From Semisulcospira habei (Eukaryota; Mollusca; Gastropoda; Semisulcospiridae): a stretch of 64,000 nt of DNA. Position 1 is the first letter of the stretch; every line of letters starts with the position of its first letter. Below are positions 10,433 to 22,062 of the stretch, in pieces. The stretch is from assembly GCA_036245525.1 (NCBI GenBank), contig BTPG01000006.1, positions 69,088,286 through 69,152,285 on the forward strand, in the 5' to 3' direction. The position numbers and the translations under genes were made by a program. Under the pieces are notes generated by a model, which worked only from the letters and a program-made list of their open reading frames with translations, was not told the DNA's origin and did not search any database.

Positions 10433-11129
10433 CTGGGGCAAATAAAAATTTCAAACGTGCTTATTAGTGACACAAGGAACCCGAAGGTCCCAAAAGGTAA
10501 AATGATAAAGTTGTCCATAGCCTATTCTGTTTACTTCGAAACACCGTGCCATTTTTCAGCTTACTCAAGGGCAATTGAGCCGGTGGAAGTTGACCTATAT
10601 CATTTGACCAGAAAGTCAATGCGCAGCATTATAATTTGTTTTAAAATGACTTGTCTATGAGGTTATTTATAGTTAACATGTGAAATATAATCACAATAAC
10701 AACGAAAAATATCACATGAAAAAATAAACAATTTGAAGTTAGGTAAACTTTGACCTGAAGGACTTTCGCCCGCCACGCTCTCCGCGCAGCATCTCAAGTC
10801 CGGCTGCAGCACAGGGGAAGCGGTACTGTAATGTTACCACTAATACCAGACAACGTAATGTGCAGCAGGCAGCTTCCCCTGGCTCCGCGTGTGACGCTGA
10901 CGTCAACGTTGCGTCATCCTTGCCACCACAGCCCCCGGTTTAGCCGCCACAGCAGTCCTTTGATGTCCCTCAACAGACGCCGTCAATACTTCCATGGCCG
11001 GGAATGACGCAATATTCTGGCCCCCATCATCTCTTCCCATGGCAGGAGTACGGTGCACACTGACTGTCTCCCTCAATTCGTTACGATCAGCGTGGCGAAT
11101 CGAGGGACATAACCACTGAAACGGGGTGC

Positions 11130-12150
<1,021 letters not shown>

Positions 12151-12423
12151 GATAATTCAACATCAGAGTCAGGTCAAAGACAAAATGTAGAGACCATTGA
12201 CAGCAAGGACAGCTCTCATATAGAAGGAACTTTGTGGGTTATGGTTCATCCCATCTTGTTCTCATTGGCCTGGCACTAATGGACTTTTTTGCCTGGTCTC
12301 AAGTCAACGGTAATATGTGATAAGTAGACTCCCTTATTACATGCTACGATGACAACGTTACTGGCTGAGCAAAGCGTTTTCCCCCATGCCCCAGTGGTTT
12401 TTGTCGCCTCGCCGGTCGGATAA

Positions 12424-12530
12424 GAAGGGGGGGGGGTCAGGTCAATGTCGGAGGTAAGTCTCGGGCTAAAGCCTCGGCATTGACCCCCCCCCCCCTCCTC
12501 CTCCCCCCCCCCCCCCCCCACCCCTGAAAC
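12424..12530. repeat. Foldback with G/C homopolymer arms
   Basis: GGGGGGGGGTCAGGTCAATGTC pairs with GCATTGACCCCCCCCCC across about 35 bp; C-runs follow. Confidence 0.6.
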
Positions 12531-13012
12531 GCTGGCAAAGCCTAACTCGTAATACAACTGGAAAAGTCCCGCTCTGTCGAAGGCAACTAAAGTTATTTAT
12601 TTCAATTTTAAAAAGAAATCCGCACTAAATAAAGTGTTGCTATCGTCATCTCTGCCTTGGACTGTTTCTCCGCTTCACGATGTACACCGACTTGCAAAAA
12701 AGAAATGCAACATTTTTTGGAATCATCTGAAACCACCATCCGGTGATTTAAAAAAAATATGTCGCATTTTCTTTTTCTCGTCAGTATATACCTGATTTTG
12801 CATTCAAGAAGGATAGTTTTTACTATGCCCCAAGAGGGAAATTATAAGAACATGCTCCTATGAAATTAAATTGCTCTGAAGGGCTGTGGCTAGAGGACTC
12901 AGAATTTCGTTTAGTTCAAAACCCGACGTCAGCCACAATCGGCACGATCACCGAAGTCAGTCGTTTCAAAGGGTCATTGCCAAGTAATAATTTTACTTGG
13001 CATTAACACCTT

Positions 13013-13245
13013 CCTTGGCAGTGGACATATATTTTATTTCCGAAATCTTTAATCTTTGTTTCTTCGACGACCAAAATCCATAACGCCCATGAAGCATGGA
13101 TACAATCTGGTATCAGCAAGAGACATAGGTCCTCATGAGCTCACCCCCCCCCCCCTCGCCTCCCGCGACTGCAGGGGGGCTCATGAGGAACTCTGTCTCT
13201 TGCATTTGGATTGTGTTCAGTTTTCTCTCGGCAGTGAAGGGTTAA
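13013..13245. mobile_element. TTAA-ended MITE, family 2, with C-run at the apex
   Basis: TTAACACCTTCCTTGGCAG at the left and CGGCAGTGAAGGGTTAA at the right. The hairpin starts GCAAGAGACATAGGTCCTCA and is expanded at the loop by a C homopolymer. Confidence 0.8.
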
Positions 13246-13298
13246 GTCACTCGAGACGTGCCGCCTCCGGATACGCGGCTGAAAACTAGTAGCAGTAC

Positions 13299-13472
13299 CT
13301 GCACAGTCACCAGATGTGGACCAAGTAGCGTTGGCCAGGCACTGGATGCTGTAGGGAGGTCGAGCAACAAAGCCAGAGTCACAGACCAGATTACAGCCTT
13401 CCGGGAAGTGGCGGCCTCGCGGGCACACAAAACTTCTGTGGTCAACGTTGGGAGGATCAGGGCACAACACCG
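13299..13472 (-). CDS. SVEP1-like gene, sushi (CCP) domain exon D
   Basis: A 174-nt phase 1-1 exon with acceptor CGTTGCAG and donor GTACTG. The peptide contains VLCPDPPNVDHRSF, then GCNLVCDSGFVARP and ANATWSTSGDCA, a complete sushi module. A C-rich hairpin MITE (13013-13245) lies just inside the following intron. Confidence 0.85.
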
Positions 13473-14097
13473 CTGCAACGAGAAAACAAAGTTTAAATTG
13501 AAGTTAAGTTTACGCTTCAGGCAGTAGGTGGTACATGTAAAATAAATTTGTTTTACAGTTACAGTTAACTCATTCGAGACAAAATGCATCCGGATACGCG
13601 GCTGAAGCCGTGTATCCGGATGCAGTTCGACTCAAATAGGTTAAGCTACGGTTCCATAAGCACGAATCCGATATGAATACTATCCAACCCCGATGCGGTG
13701 ATGCAAGTTTCCTTCAAAATTTGCGTCATTTTCGTTCGAAGCCGGATGCGAATTTGTGTACCGCATCGGGCATATATATATATATATATGGAAACACACA
13801 AACATAAAAAAAAACCTGTTCTGCTTCGGACCCGCTTCGGATTCGGATCGAGCTCGCATCGATTTCCTGCATATGGGTCGCACGCTTAAGACTTAAAAAG
13901 CGGTCACTCGTTTTCTGATAACTAAAACGCATTCATTTTTATGTCTGTGTGTTCCATACAAAATTACAAGCAAAAGAGTATTTGAAAAATGAGAATAGAA
14001 GGAAAATCAACAGCAAAAATGAATATTTTTCTCTACAGCATACTAACGGCTTTCTTTGCCAGGGGACGCGGATTGCGCTTCAAATCACTGTAGCTTT

Positions 14098-14259
14098 AAC
14101 TCATTCTGCCCGCGACACACCACAGCAAGATATGGCAGAATAGCTTGGCTGCCACCACCCTTGAACTATCATGATCGATCTGTCTCCTGAATTGTAATGC
14201 AGTCATCAGAGGATAACTCCCAAATGTGGGTGTTTCGTGTCTCGGGCACAATGAGTTAA
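14098..14259. mobile_element. TTAA-ended MITE, family 1-related
   Basis: TTAACTCATTCTGCCCGCGA at the left and TCGGGCACAATGAGTTAA at the right; inner CTTGAACTATCATGATCGAT. One hairpin arm is largely deleted. Confidence 0.65.
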
Positions 14260-14780
14260 CGTCAATGATCATCAGCCATCAAATAAACATGAATTCTATT
14301 CATGTTAAGTGTATGTTTCAGCAGGAGGAACAGATCTGTAAACATGTAAATGCTGAGATTCATAAGAGTCTGTGCCTCTCGCGGTTGGGTGGTATTCAAG
14401 TTTTCTCATTGCACGGCATTTTCATACTGATCAATTCGTAATCGCTGCTGTCACAGCTGTTACGCCCAAACCGGGAGTCTCGTTTCCGCGTACAAATGGT
14501 TGCAGTTGTAAGCTGTTGGATTGGGTGAATGCTTAGACAGCTCAAAGTATTCCTCTTTGTAAAATAAAATGATAGTCGAACTCAGTTTTTAGGACGTGCA
14601 GAAAACGACTAGCAGTAAAGATTCAAACAATTTGCAGAGTTTAGATCCCGGCACTGTTTTTGTACCGAAGCTTGGGGCGTGGAAATGGTTGGGGTCTAAC
14701 AACAGCATAACTAAGAAATTAACAAATTACTGCATGTCGTAAAGATAAGACCCACAGCCGAGCACATCATTGCAGCCTAC

Positions 14781-14957
14781 CTTCACACGTTGGCATTGAA
14801 AGATCCCAGGTCTCCGATGCCAGACAAGTCAGCGTGTCATTCCCTGACGGCCTGTAGCCCTCCTCACACGTCACTGTACATTGGGACCCCTCCACAAAGC
14901 GGTGAGAACACGTCACTTTCCCGTGGTAGGACGGTGAAAGGGCCGGACATTCTCTTG
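14781..14957 (-). CDS. SVEP1-like gene, sushi (CCP) domain exon C
   Basis: A 177-nt phase 1-1 exon with acceptor CCCACAG and donor GTAGGC. The exon lacks an internal Met, so simple ORF scanning misses it. The peptide has RECPALSPSYHGKVTC, then QCTVTCEEGYRPSGN, then ETWDLSMPTCE: a standard sushi module with CEEGY, Trp and terminal Cys. Splice phase joins it perfectly to HYR upstream and sushi downstream. Confidence 0.85.
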
Positions 14958-15207
14958 CTGTGGGCAGACAACAATTGAGAAGACACGTTCTACATAATGA
15001 AAAAGAAACAAAAAAAAAAGAAAAAAAACGGAGAATACTAAATCATATAAAAAACCTGTAATTTTAACCAACAAACCAACCAACCAAACAACCAACCCAC
15101 TAAACCAAACCAAACCAAACCAAACCAAACAAACCAAAGCAAACCAAACTATACCTAATATTGAGCAAAACAGACGCAAAGCAAAACTAATCACGATACT
15201 TGAACCA

Positions 15208-15413
15208 TTAACCCTTCACTGCCGTAGAAAAATATTGATACTACCCAACTACACAAGGCATAGATAGGCAACTGCGGGGGCTCAGGAGGATCAATGCCTC
15301 TTGCTAAGACCAATATCAACACATGTTTTTAGGACGGTTGCTGCTTTCGGTCGCTGAATCCACCCGAAGATTTCAGAAACCAAAACGTACGTCCAATGGC
15401 AGGATAAGGGTTA
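15208..15413. mobile_element. TTAA-ended MITE, family 2, rearranged
   Basis: TTAACCCTTCACTGCCG at the left; the right end GGCAGGATAAGGGTTA is diverged. Only half of the hairpin remains (GCGGGGGCTCAGGAGGATCA). Confidence 0.6.
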
Positions 15414-15596
15414 CTACATGACAAACACAGAAGAGAATAGGTGACACTGTAAATGTAATTTGATTCTGTTAATTAAATTAAATCAATTCCTGCTGAATCA
15501 ACTCTTTCGCGGCGAGCTGCACCCGAACACACGGCTTCATGCCGCATACATGGAGCCGCGATTGGATAAAACACATTACCAACCAATAATGCTTAC

Positions 15597-15845
15597 CTTT
15601 CACAGAAACAAAAAAGAAGCACGAAGCGCTGTTACCGACGGCGTCAGTGGCAGTTAGTGTAACAACCGTCACCCCAGGGCCAACAAGAGTCCCTTTTGAA
15701 GGGTCACTAACCAAGGTCACGACTTTGCCGCTGTTGTCAGTGGTGACGGGGTCTCTCCAGGTCAAGATCACAGGTGTCTCCAAGGGACCTGCATAAAGGT
15801 CTTGTCTGTCAGGGCACCCACTTGGAAACTTTGGGGGCTCCACGT
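15597..15845 (-). CDS. SVEP1-like gene, HYR domain exon (second HYR)
   Basis: A 249-nt phase 1-1 exon encoding a whole HYR domain. It begins VEPPKFPSGCPD, continues through TWRDPVTTDNSGK and ends TLTATDAVGNSASCFFFVSV. The acceptor is TTTCAG and the donor GTAAGC. Length and sequence are very close to the HYR exon at 10432, pointing to duplication of a sushi-sushi-HYR block within the gene. Confidence 0.88.
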
Positions 15846-15912
15846 CTGAAAGGAAGAAGACACAAAAATAGTTATTTTGTTTTAACCTTTTGTTATAATA
15901 TGAAAAATGGTA

Positions 15913-16075
15913 TTAACCTCTTCCCTGCCCAAGTACGTGCATTGTTGTTTCTGGCATAAAGTCTTTGTTCATTCAACAACCAAAAGGCAAAATCATCCAA
16001 GAAGCACGGGCACTAATTGGTATCAGCAAGAGCTATAGATCCTTATTAGCCCCCGCAGTCGCGCTGTTAGTGAGA
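15913..16075. mobile_element. 5' part of a family 2 MITE
   Basis: TTAACCTCTTCCCTGCCC, then TTCATTCAACAACC and GCAAGAGCTATAGATCCT; truncated inside the hairpin, followed by a (CA)n tract. Confidence 0.6.
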
Positions 16076-16102
16076 CTACACAAACGCCGGCGCTATACAC
16101 TG

Positions 16103-16184
<82 letters not shown>
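16103..16184. repeat. (CA)n microsatellite
   Basis: About 40 CA units in the intron between the HYR exon at 15845 and the sushi exon at 16629. Confidence 0.95.
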
Positions 16185-16188
<4 letters not shown>

Positions 16189-16455
16189 TTTTGATGAATT
16201 CCATGACTTTAAAAGTAAAGGATAATTAAAAGTAACGAGAATATATATATATGGCGTGTCGCGCCAAATGTACGTTCTTTAGGCTGGCGTTTCGCGATAT
16301 GACGTCAGTTCTGTCAGTTCTGACTACTTCAAGAAGCATCAGGCCATGTTTTCCCTGACGTAATTCGCATCGACACACTTGCTACTGAACGCGCTCCGCT
16401 GTCTACCGTTTCAAATTTGTTTCTATTTTGTAAATAGGTACAACAAAAAGCGAAC

Positions 16456-16629
16456 CTGTACACGGATAGGCCGTGGTCCAAGATCCCGTTGCAGTACACC
16501 TGATGAAGGCAGATGCGCTTTGTCTGTAACCAGGGTTGCACGTGACGAAACACATTTGAGTGTATGTATGGTCACTGGGACACTCGAAATGACCTCCTGC
16601 CACACTGCCGGGGTCGCCACAGGACACAG
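16456..16629 (-). CDS. SVEP1-like gene, sushi (CCP) domain exon B
   Basis: A 174-nt phase 1-1 exon. The acceptor is TTCTGCAG; the donor GTTCGC is less usual, but phase and domain ends support it. The peptide runs from VSCGDPGSVAGG through MCFVTCNPGYRQS to ATGSWTTAYPCT: a single sushi module with the CxPGY motif, conserved Trp and terminal Cys. It joins in frame to the HYR exon at 15845. Confidence 0.84.
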
Positions 16630-16784
16630 CTGCAGAAAATACAGGGCAGGTAATTATCTTCGCCGCATCGGGATTTTATCAGACGAAACATATCGCAAGA
16701 GAGTTGTTAACCCTTTAGATGTCGGTAGCGGGTTGAGTGGCGATATCCCTGCAGGACTAACATCGATACTGACACCCAAAGGGG

Positions 16785-17001
16785 TTAACCCCTTCCCTTC
16801 CGGTTGATGTACATCTGCTTTTTGAAAATTTTGTTCATTGAACGACCGAACGCCACAACCGTCCAAAGAACATAGATACAAATTGGTCTCAGCAAGAGGC
16901 ACTGATGCTCGTGAGCCCCCACAGTTGCGGGCGCACGGATGGATCTTTACTTTATTTGCAGTTGGGCGGTGTTCACATTCTCTCCGCAGTCAAGGGGTTA
17001 A
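16785..17001. mobile_element. TTAA-ended MITE, family 2
   Basis: TTAACCCCTTCCCTTCCGG at the left and CCGCAGTCAAGGGGTTAA at the right, with TTCATTGAACGACCGAA and a decayed hairpin between. Confidence 0.75.
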
Positions 17002-17132
17002 CCACCCTGGGAATTGTCACAAGGTGTTGGCGCCACCGAGCGGCGATACGTGTTTTCAAAACACGCGTGCATTTTGCAGTAATTTGTGTTGGATGCTATA
17101 CTAAGGATCAAAAGAAATGCGACAGTTTTGAA

Positions 17133-17660
17133 TTAACTCATTCAGCCCGACGGCCGTATTTCCCAAAGTTTGGAGGTGTCATCTAACGACTATGAACTAG
17201 TTGCAGGAGATGGATCGACCATAATAATTCAAGGGCAATGCCAGATTAGCTTAGCGCCGACAGCGGTCCGTGGCGCAGTGGTTAAGGCGCCTGCCACCAA
17301 TGCCAAAGGTGCGAGGTTCGATACCGGGTTCCGGCGTTGGACTTTTCTCCTCTGGTAAGTGTCACCGTTAATTCGGGCGGACCGTCGGGGGTTCTTTCTC
17401 CGGGTACTCCGGTTCTTCCACCCTCCACCCACCCCCCACACTTTGGTACCGGTCTCAGGCCACTTTACAAATTTCAAATACAAGCGATCAAAAATCTCTG
17501 TAACTTCAGTAGCTGAACTGGCCCTTCGTCCGTCTTGTACTGTGTTTGTCTTAAATGGCGTAAATCCGTGCCTGTTACGTGAGTGTGTGTGTTGGGTTTC
17601 AGTTCGCGGCGCTTTGAGTCGATTTCCCAAAAATTGAGAAAAAGCGCCTATATAATAACG

Positions 17661-17707
<47 letters not shown>

Positions 17708-17779
17708 ATCTGGAACTACCCTTGAATTATCATGGTCGACCCATCTCCTGCTGTAGTGTGTCAGGACTGAATGGGTTAA
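17133..17779. mobile_element. Family 1 MITE (copy d) split by a nested SINE
   Basis: The left half (17133-17263) runs from TTAACTCATTCAGCCCGACG to the apex GCTTAGCGCCGACA. The right half (17706-17779) resumes TAATCTGGAACTACCC and ends CAGGACTGAATGGGTTAA. A SINE occupies 17264-17705, so insertion took place at the palindrome apex, with loss of about 10 bp of the right arm. Confidence 0.8.
17264..17705 (+). mobile_element. tRNA-derived SINE with (ATT)n tail
   Basis: A-box GTGGCGCAGTGGTTAAGG and B-box GAGGTTCGATACC form a tRNA-like head. The body is followed by GCGCTTTGAGTCGATTT, AAAAAGCGCCTATATAATAA and (ATT)n at 17664-17705. The tail closely resembles the 3' end of the LINE at 33320-35940. 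Confidence 0.85.
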
Positions 17780-17890
17780 AGTGCTTCCATTGATTTCCAG
17801 AAATGTCGCATTTCTTTTGCTTCTCAGTATATTTTGACCTTTAGAGCCAAAGGCCCCAAAGCATAGATCAGCACACGTTTTGGAACTTAC

Positions 17891-18088
17891 GTTGGCAAGT
17901 GGGAAAGTCGCTGTCCCAGCTTCCTGTACTCCCGCCAGCCATCCTGCGACACTGGACGTTGAATGAGCCGAGGCGTTGGTACCCCGGATCACAGGAGTGC
18001 GTGCAGACAGAGCCGTCAATGTTCTTTTTCTCTCCAGAGCATGTCTGTTTTCCGTTGTACAACGGTTTAGAGTCAGGACAGTACACCA
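17891..18088 (-). CDS. SVEP1-like gene, sushi (CCP) domain exon A
   Basis: A 198-nt symmetrical phase 1-1 exon with acceptor ATTACAG and donor GTAAGTT. The peptide begins VYCPDSKPLYNGK and has C..C spacing, a central SVCTHSCDPGYQRLGS block (the sushi C-x-P-G-Y signature), then a Trp (GSWDSD) and a final PTCQ. This is a complete complement-control-protein module of about 60 residues with four framework Cys and two extra Cys. It follows the split HYR domain, and a foldback minisatellite lies just upstream in the intron. Confidence 0.85.
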
Positions 18089-18128
18089 CTGTAATCAATA
18101 CACAGAAACATCAAGACAAACCGAGACA

Positions 18129-18602
18129 TATGATTGAAGCACCAAATCCATACCAAAAAGGTGACTACAGTCATCTGTGTTATGTATTTGGTGTATTTAA
18201 ACCTATGTGCAGTCACTGCAGACTGCAGTCACCTTTTTGGTATGGATTTGGCGTATTTAATCCTGTGTACAGTGACTGTGGACTCCAGTCACCTTTTTGG
18301 TATGGTTTTGGTGTATTTAGTCCTATGTGAAATTACTACAGTGCTGTCACCTTTTTGGTATGGATTTGGTGCTTCAATCCTATGTGCAGTCACTGCAGAC
18401 TGCTGTCACCTTTTTGGTATGGATTTGGTGCTTCAATCCTGTGTGTAGTCACAGCAGACTGCTGGCACCTTTTTGGTGTGGAGCCTATTTGGCGCTTCAA
18501 TTCTATGTGCAGTCACTGCACACTGCAATCACCTTTTTTGTATGGATTTGGTGCTTCAATTATGTGTGCAGTCACTGCAGACTGCAGTCACCTTTAACTT
18601 TT
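18129..18602. repeat. Foldback minisatellite, about 60-bp unit
   Basis: The unit contains CAGTCACCTTTTTGGTATGG, ATTTGGTG and a CAGTCACTGCAGACTGCAG palindrome. Seven direct units (18220-18602) are preceded by one inverted unit (18129-18175: CCATACCAAAAAGGTGACTA). ORFs across it are repeats, not genes. Confidence 0.85.
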
Positions 18603-18787
18603 GATATGGATTTCGTGCTTTAATACTATATCTTGATTTGCCTTGATGTTTTTGTCTGTTTCTTGCGCTTCTACCTTTTGTTTTGAATGGTCACGAAATA
18701 TGTAAAGTGCAACGAAAATTCCAACAAAGAATGAAACAGGGGCAGAGAGGACATGTACAACACAATTCAGAAAGCTAAGTAGTTCTT

Positions 18788-18922
18788 TACACATACCAAG
18801 GTGAATTTTACTCAGCACTGGACAGACAAACAGTTAGATGCCCTGCCCCCGCCTGATAGGCGGGGACAAGGGATCTAACTGTTTGTCTGTCCAGCGCTGA
18901 GTAATTCCCTTTGGTATGTGTA
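18788..18922. mobile_element. Palindromic MITE, family 4, complete copy
   Basis: ACACATACCAAGGTGAATT at the left and ATTCCCTTTGGTATGTGTA at the right. Inner arms CAGACAAACAGTTAGAT and ATCTAACTGTTTGTCTG; apex CCCCGCCTGATAGGCGGGG. A half copy interrupts a LINE at 63823-63880. Confidence 0.8.
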
Positions 18923-19411
18923 CAGTTCTACCAGCGCTAGCCTCATCTATCTGGTTTGTAAGTAGTGCTTTGCATCTGTCTGTATACAAGTCCATTTTGA
19001 AAAGGGACTTTATCCGAAACTGTAATACATATGTGTGTACTTGTCATTTCTAAGCGTCTCTTCCTTTGTTGTGATATTCACATTATGTTATATTCGATAC
19101 AGGTCCGTCTTCCCTGCGGTAACATAACGGGTATACGTGCCACCAAACAAAAGTATCTGACCTAATAAGGCCAATCTGACTGCCGCTTTGGGAGGCGCAA
19201 ATCTAATCTTTTAATTATTTTCATTTAACTGTTATAGCAGATTCTTCTATAGCTGTTAAATTTGTTAGGGTAATGCGTTGTGTAGTCTTCGGAAACGTGT
19301 TTTGCCAGGTGTCTCGGGGTGCAGCTCTTTTATTAGTGAGGACTACCAACAACGAACGTGAGCAAATCACGGCTGATAACCAACTGCCATCACAAGCATT
19401 GACAGCACTCC

Positions 19412-19486
19412 GAGCATCTCCAAGAGGCATAGATCCTCATGAACCCTCCGGGCTCATGAGGATCTATGTCTCTTGGAGATGTTAGG
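19412..19486. repeat. Hairpin, CCAAGAGGCATAG subfamily
   Basis: Arms CATCTCCAAGAGGCATAGAT and ATCTATGTCTCTTGGAGATG separated by CCTCATGAACCCTCCGGGCTCATGAGG. Confidence 0.8.
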
Positions 19487-19656
19487 AGTGTTGTTTGTCC
19501 GTTGTGATTTCGCTTTTGCTCATTGTTGCGACTCGTTCGTTGCAAACGAAACATCATTATTATCTTTACCAGTGAACAGGAGAGGTAAATACTGTACACT
19601 AATAACACAATCATCATGGAAACGTGTTTAACATTTTAAGAATCTGAATGTAGTAC

Positions 19657-19781
19657 CTTTCACGCGAACTGTGAAGTAGCAGAAATCGCTGAGCCCTTGG
19701 CTGTCGCGCACCTTGTAGCTGATGGGTGTGTTTCCCTCATCAAACATGCTCCCAGAAGCTTGTCCCTGCTGTTGTGTCACC
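19657..19781 (-). CDS. SVEP1-like gene, exon encoding C-terminal half of the HYR domain
   Basis: The exon has 1 leading nt, 41 codons and 1 trailing nt. The acceptor is ACAAAG after a T-rich tract and the donor is GTACTA. The peptide contains FDEGNTPISYKVRDSQG and FCYFTVRV, the typical C-terminal strands of HYR (x-Y-x-V-x-D-x-x-G, then C-x-F-x-V-x-V). The phase matches the exon at 28933, so one HYR domain is encoded in two exons separated by an 8.85-kb intron full of mobile DNA. The two other HYR domains of this gene each sit in a single 249-nt exon. Confidence 0.78.
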
Positions 19782-20188
19782 CTTTGTGTTTAGAAAGGGA
19801 AAAAAAAAGTGTTATTCCACCATATGACCATATCACGAAAGTAATATTAGTACCGTACATACTGTTCTACTATAATAATTAATGAACAAAACGAAATAAT
19901 AATAATAAAAATAATTATACTATTCATACTATTAATATTATTGTTATTTTATTATTTCTATCATTATTTATATCATGAATATTATTATTATTCGAAGGTG
20001 CATTGGTGCTGTGTATTGATATAATACAGCTGACGTCAAAGGTCACGAGAATCAACTGTGATAGTGGCCAAACTCAGCTTAGAACTTCCACTTTCACATT
20101 TACCCCTTCACTGACGAGAAAAATGATGCACCACCCAACTGCAAGAGGTATATATTTTCATGAGCTCCCATGCCTGTTACTAAAATCA

Positions 20189-20367
20189 TATATTATATTA
20201 TATTATATTATATTATATTATATTATATTATATTATATTATATTATATTATATTATATTATATTATATTATATTATATTATATTATATTATATTATATCG
20301 TATCATACATCATATCATGTCATGTCATATCATATCATATCACATCATATTATATTATATTATATAA
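20189..20367. repeat. (TATTA)n microsatellite grading into CATAT variants
   Basis: About 20 pure pentamers, then C-interrupted units, inside the 8.85-kb intron. Confidence 0.95.
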
Positions 20368-20381
20368 TATTGATCAACAAT

Positions 20382-20780
20382 TTCCTAATGACGGAAAATG
20401 CCAGCAGGTTTGTTTATTTAGTCCTTTTCTAAGGTTGTGACTATCACTAGCAGACACTGTCGTCAATCTCAATAGCATGACGATTCGATTTGTGTGTTCC
20501 TTGCTGTCTAATGTCCGTTTATGTTTGTGTAGGGGAAAGAAATTTCGAGCGTACGTACACACTAACAAGTATTTCATTACTAGTGAGGATAAGGAGATTA
20601 CTAATGTGACAGTATGCGCGTATTTAGCGTTTTTGCATTGCGGACAGGCAAGCATCAAGATTAAGATTTTCTGGTCTGCAGTGGATAATGGGAAGGAACG
20701 TTTATCAAGAAAGTTCATGAATATTAATTTCCTTGTTATACAATATATCAGTACATGTGTCAAATTATATTGATCAACAT
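20382..20780 (+). repeat. Polinton-like terminal repeat, solo copy
   Basis: Shares AATGCCAGCAGGTTTGTTTA, TTTCGAGCG, CACTAACAAGTATTTCATTA and ATTTCCTTGTTATACAATAT with the copies at 23054-23372, 24690-25250 (inverted), 25483-26000 and 27040-27510. A 98-codon reading frame spans most of it, but other copies are broken. Confidence 0.7.
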
Positions 20781-20820
20781 TATTTACATACATATATTAT
20801 AAACATGTATAAATGTTGCT

Positions 20821-21125
<305 letters not shown>

Positions 21126-21436
21126 TATATATAATTTTTTTATTGTTTTTAATAGACGTAATTTTTTAATAAATTCTGAGAATGCTGTGCTAATGCCATG
21201 GAATTCCAGGCTGATAAGCTTGCATTGTGTCATCAGGACATCAGCTGTCCTTTTGTGACTGCATCGCTTATTAGATCTTTTGAGCCTTCCACTGAACACC
21301 TATCACATAAAGCAATAGGGACTACCCCCAGGCGCCCCGCCACCCGCTGGAGAATATCCAGTCTTCCCCCCGAGGGGGGATGCTAGAAAATATTCCCAAA
21401 CAGATTTTGGACCTGCTGAGTAGATTTAAAGTTTTT

Positions 21437-21492
21437 GCCGCCTACGACCGGTTTCGCCCCATGGTGGGGCTCTTCAGGTAGGCATACGGCGT
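21437..21492 (-). ncRNA. Type I hammerhead ribozyme, copy 1
   Basis: On the minus strand: stem I strand GCCTAC (21478-21483), core CTGAAGA (21471-21477), stem II GCCCC-ACCAT-GGGGC (21456-21470), core GAA (21453-21455), mini stem III ACCGGT (21447-21452: A-U and C-G pairs with a 2-nt loop), C17 at 21446, then stem I strand GTAGGC (21440-21445), a perfect complement. An outer GCC/GGC pairing extends stem I across an internal loop. All invariant core bases are present. Predicted cleavage is between 21446 and 21445. Confidence 0.85.
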
Positions 21493-22004
21493 AACCTGAA
21501 ATTGCAAACACAACGCATGTACTAGAAGCCGCCTCCAGAATTTGACTGGTAGCAACCACCAATCCAGCGTGGATTGCATCCCTAAAGCTTTATGATGTGT
21601 TGCAGTGGAAGAAGACAGACTAATTTTGAAAAGGCAACACCTAGGGAATTTTGTGGTACAATTATTCTTTACTTTTAACAAAGGCGTCGCCCAAAGCCAA
21701 AAAATGCACTCAATCAGAGTAGCTCCAAGGGACGTAATTTTTTAATAAATTCTGAGAATGCTGTGCTAATGCCATGGAATTCCAGGCTGGTAAGCTTGCA
21801 TTGTGTCATCAGGACATCAGCTGTCCTTTTGTGACTGCATCGCGTATTAGATCTTTTGAGCCTTCCACTGAACACCTATCACATAAAGCAATAGGGACTA
21901 CCCCCAGGCGCCCCGCCATCCGCTGATCCAGTCTTCCCCCCAAGGGGGGATGCTAGAAAATATTCCCAAACAGATTTTGGACCTGCTGAGTAGATTTAAA
22001 GTTT

Positions 22005-22062
22005 TTGCCGCCTACGACCGACCGGTTTCGCCCCAAGGTGGGGCTCTTCAGGTAGGCATACG
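22005..22062 (-). ncRNA. Type I hammerhead ribozyme, copy 2, with 4-nt stem III expansion
   Basis: Same core and stems I and II as copy 1 (CTGAAGA, GCCCC-ACCTT-GGGGC, GAA, C17 at 22016, GTAGGC pairing GCCTAC). It has four extra bases in stem III, which then reads ACC-GGTC-GGT: three pairs closed by a tetraloop. The fold is preserved and arguably steadier. Predicted cleavage is between 22016 and 22015. Confidence 0.82.

Noticed and set aside
18220..18602. Possible repetitive protein gene
   Set aside because: Open in several frames only because the 60-bp unit length is a multiple of three; noncoding minisatellite in an intron.
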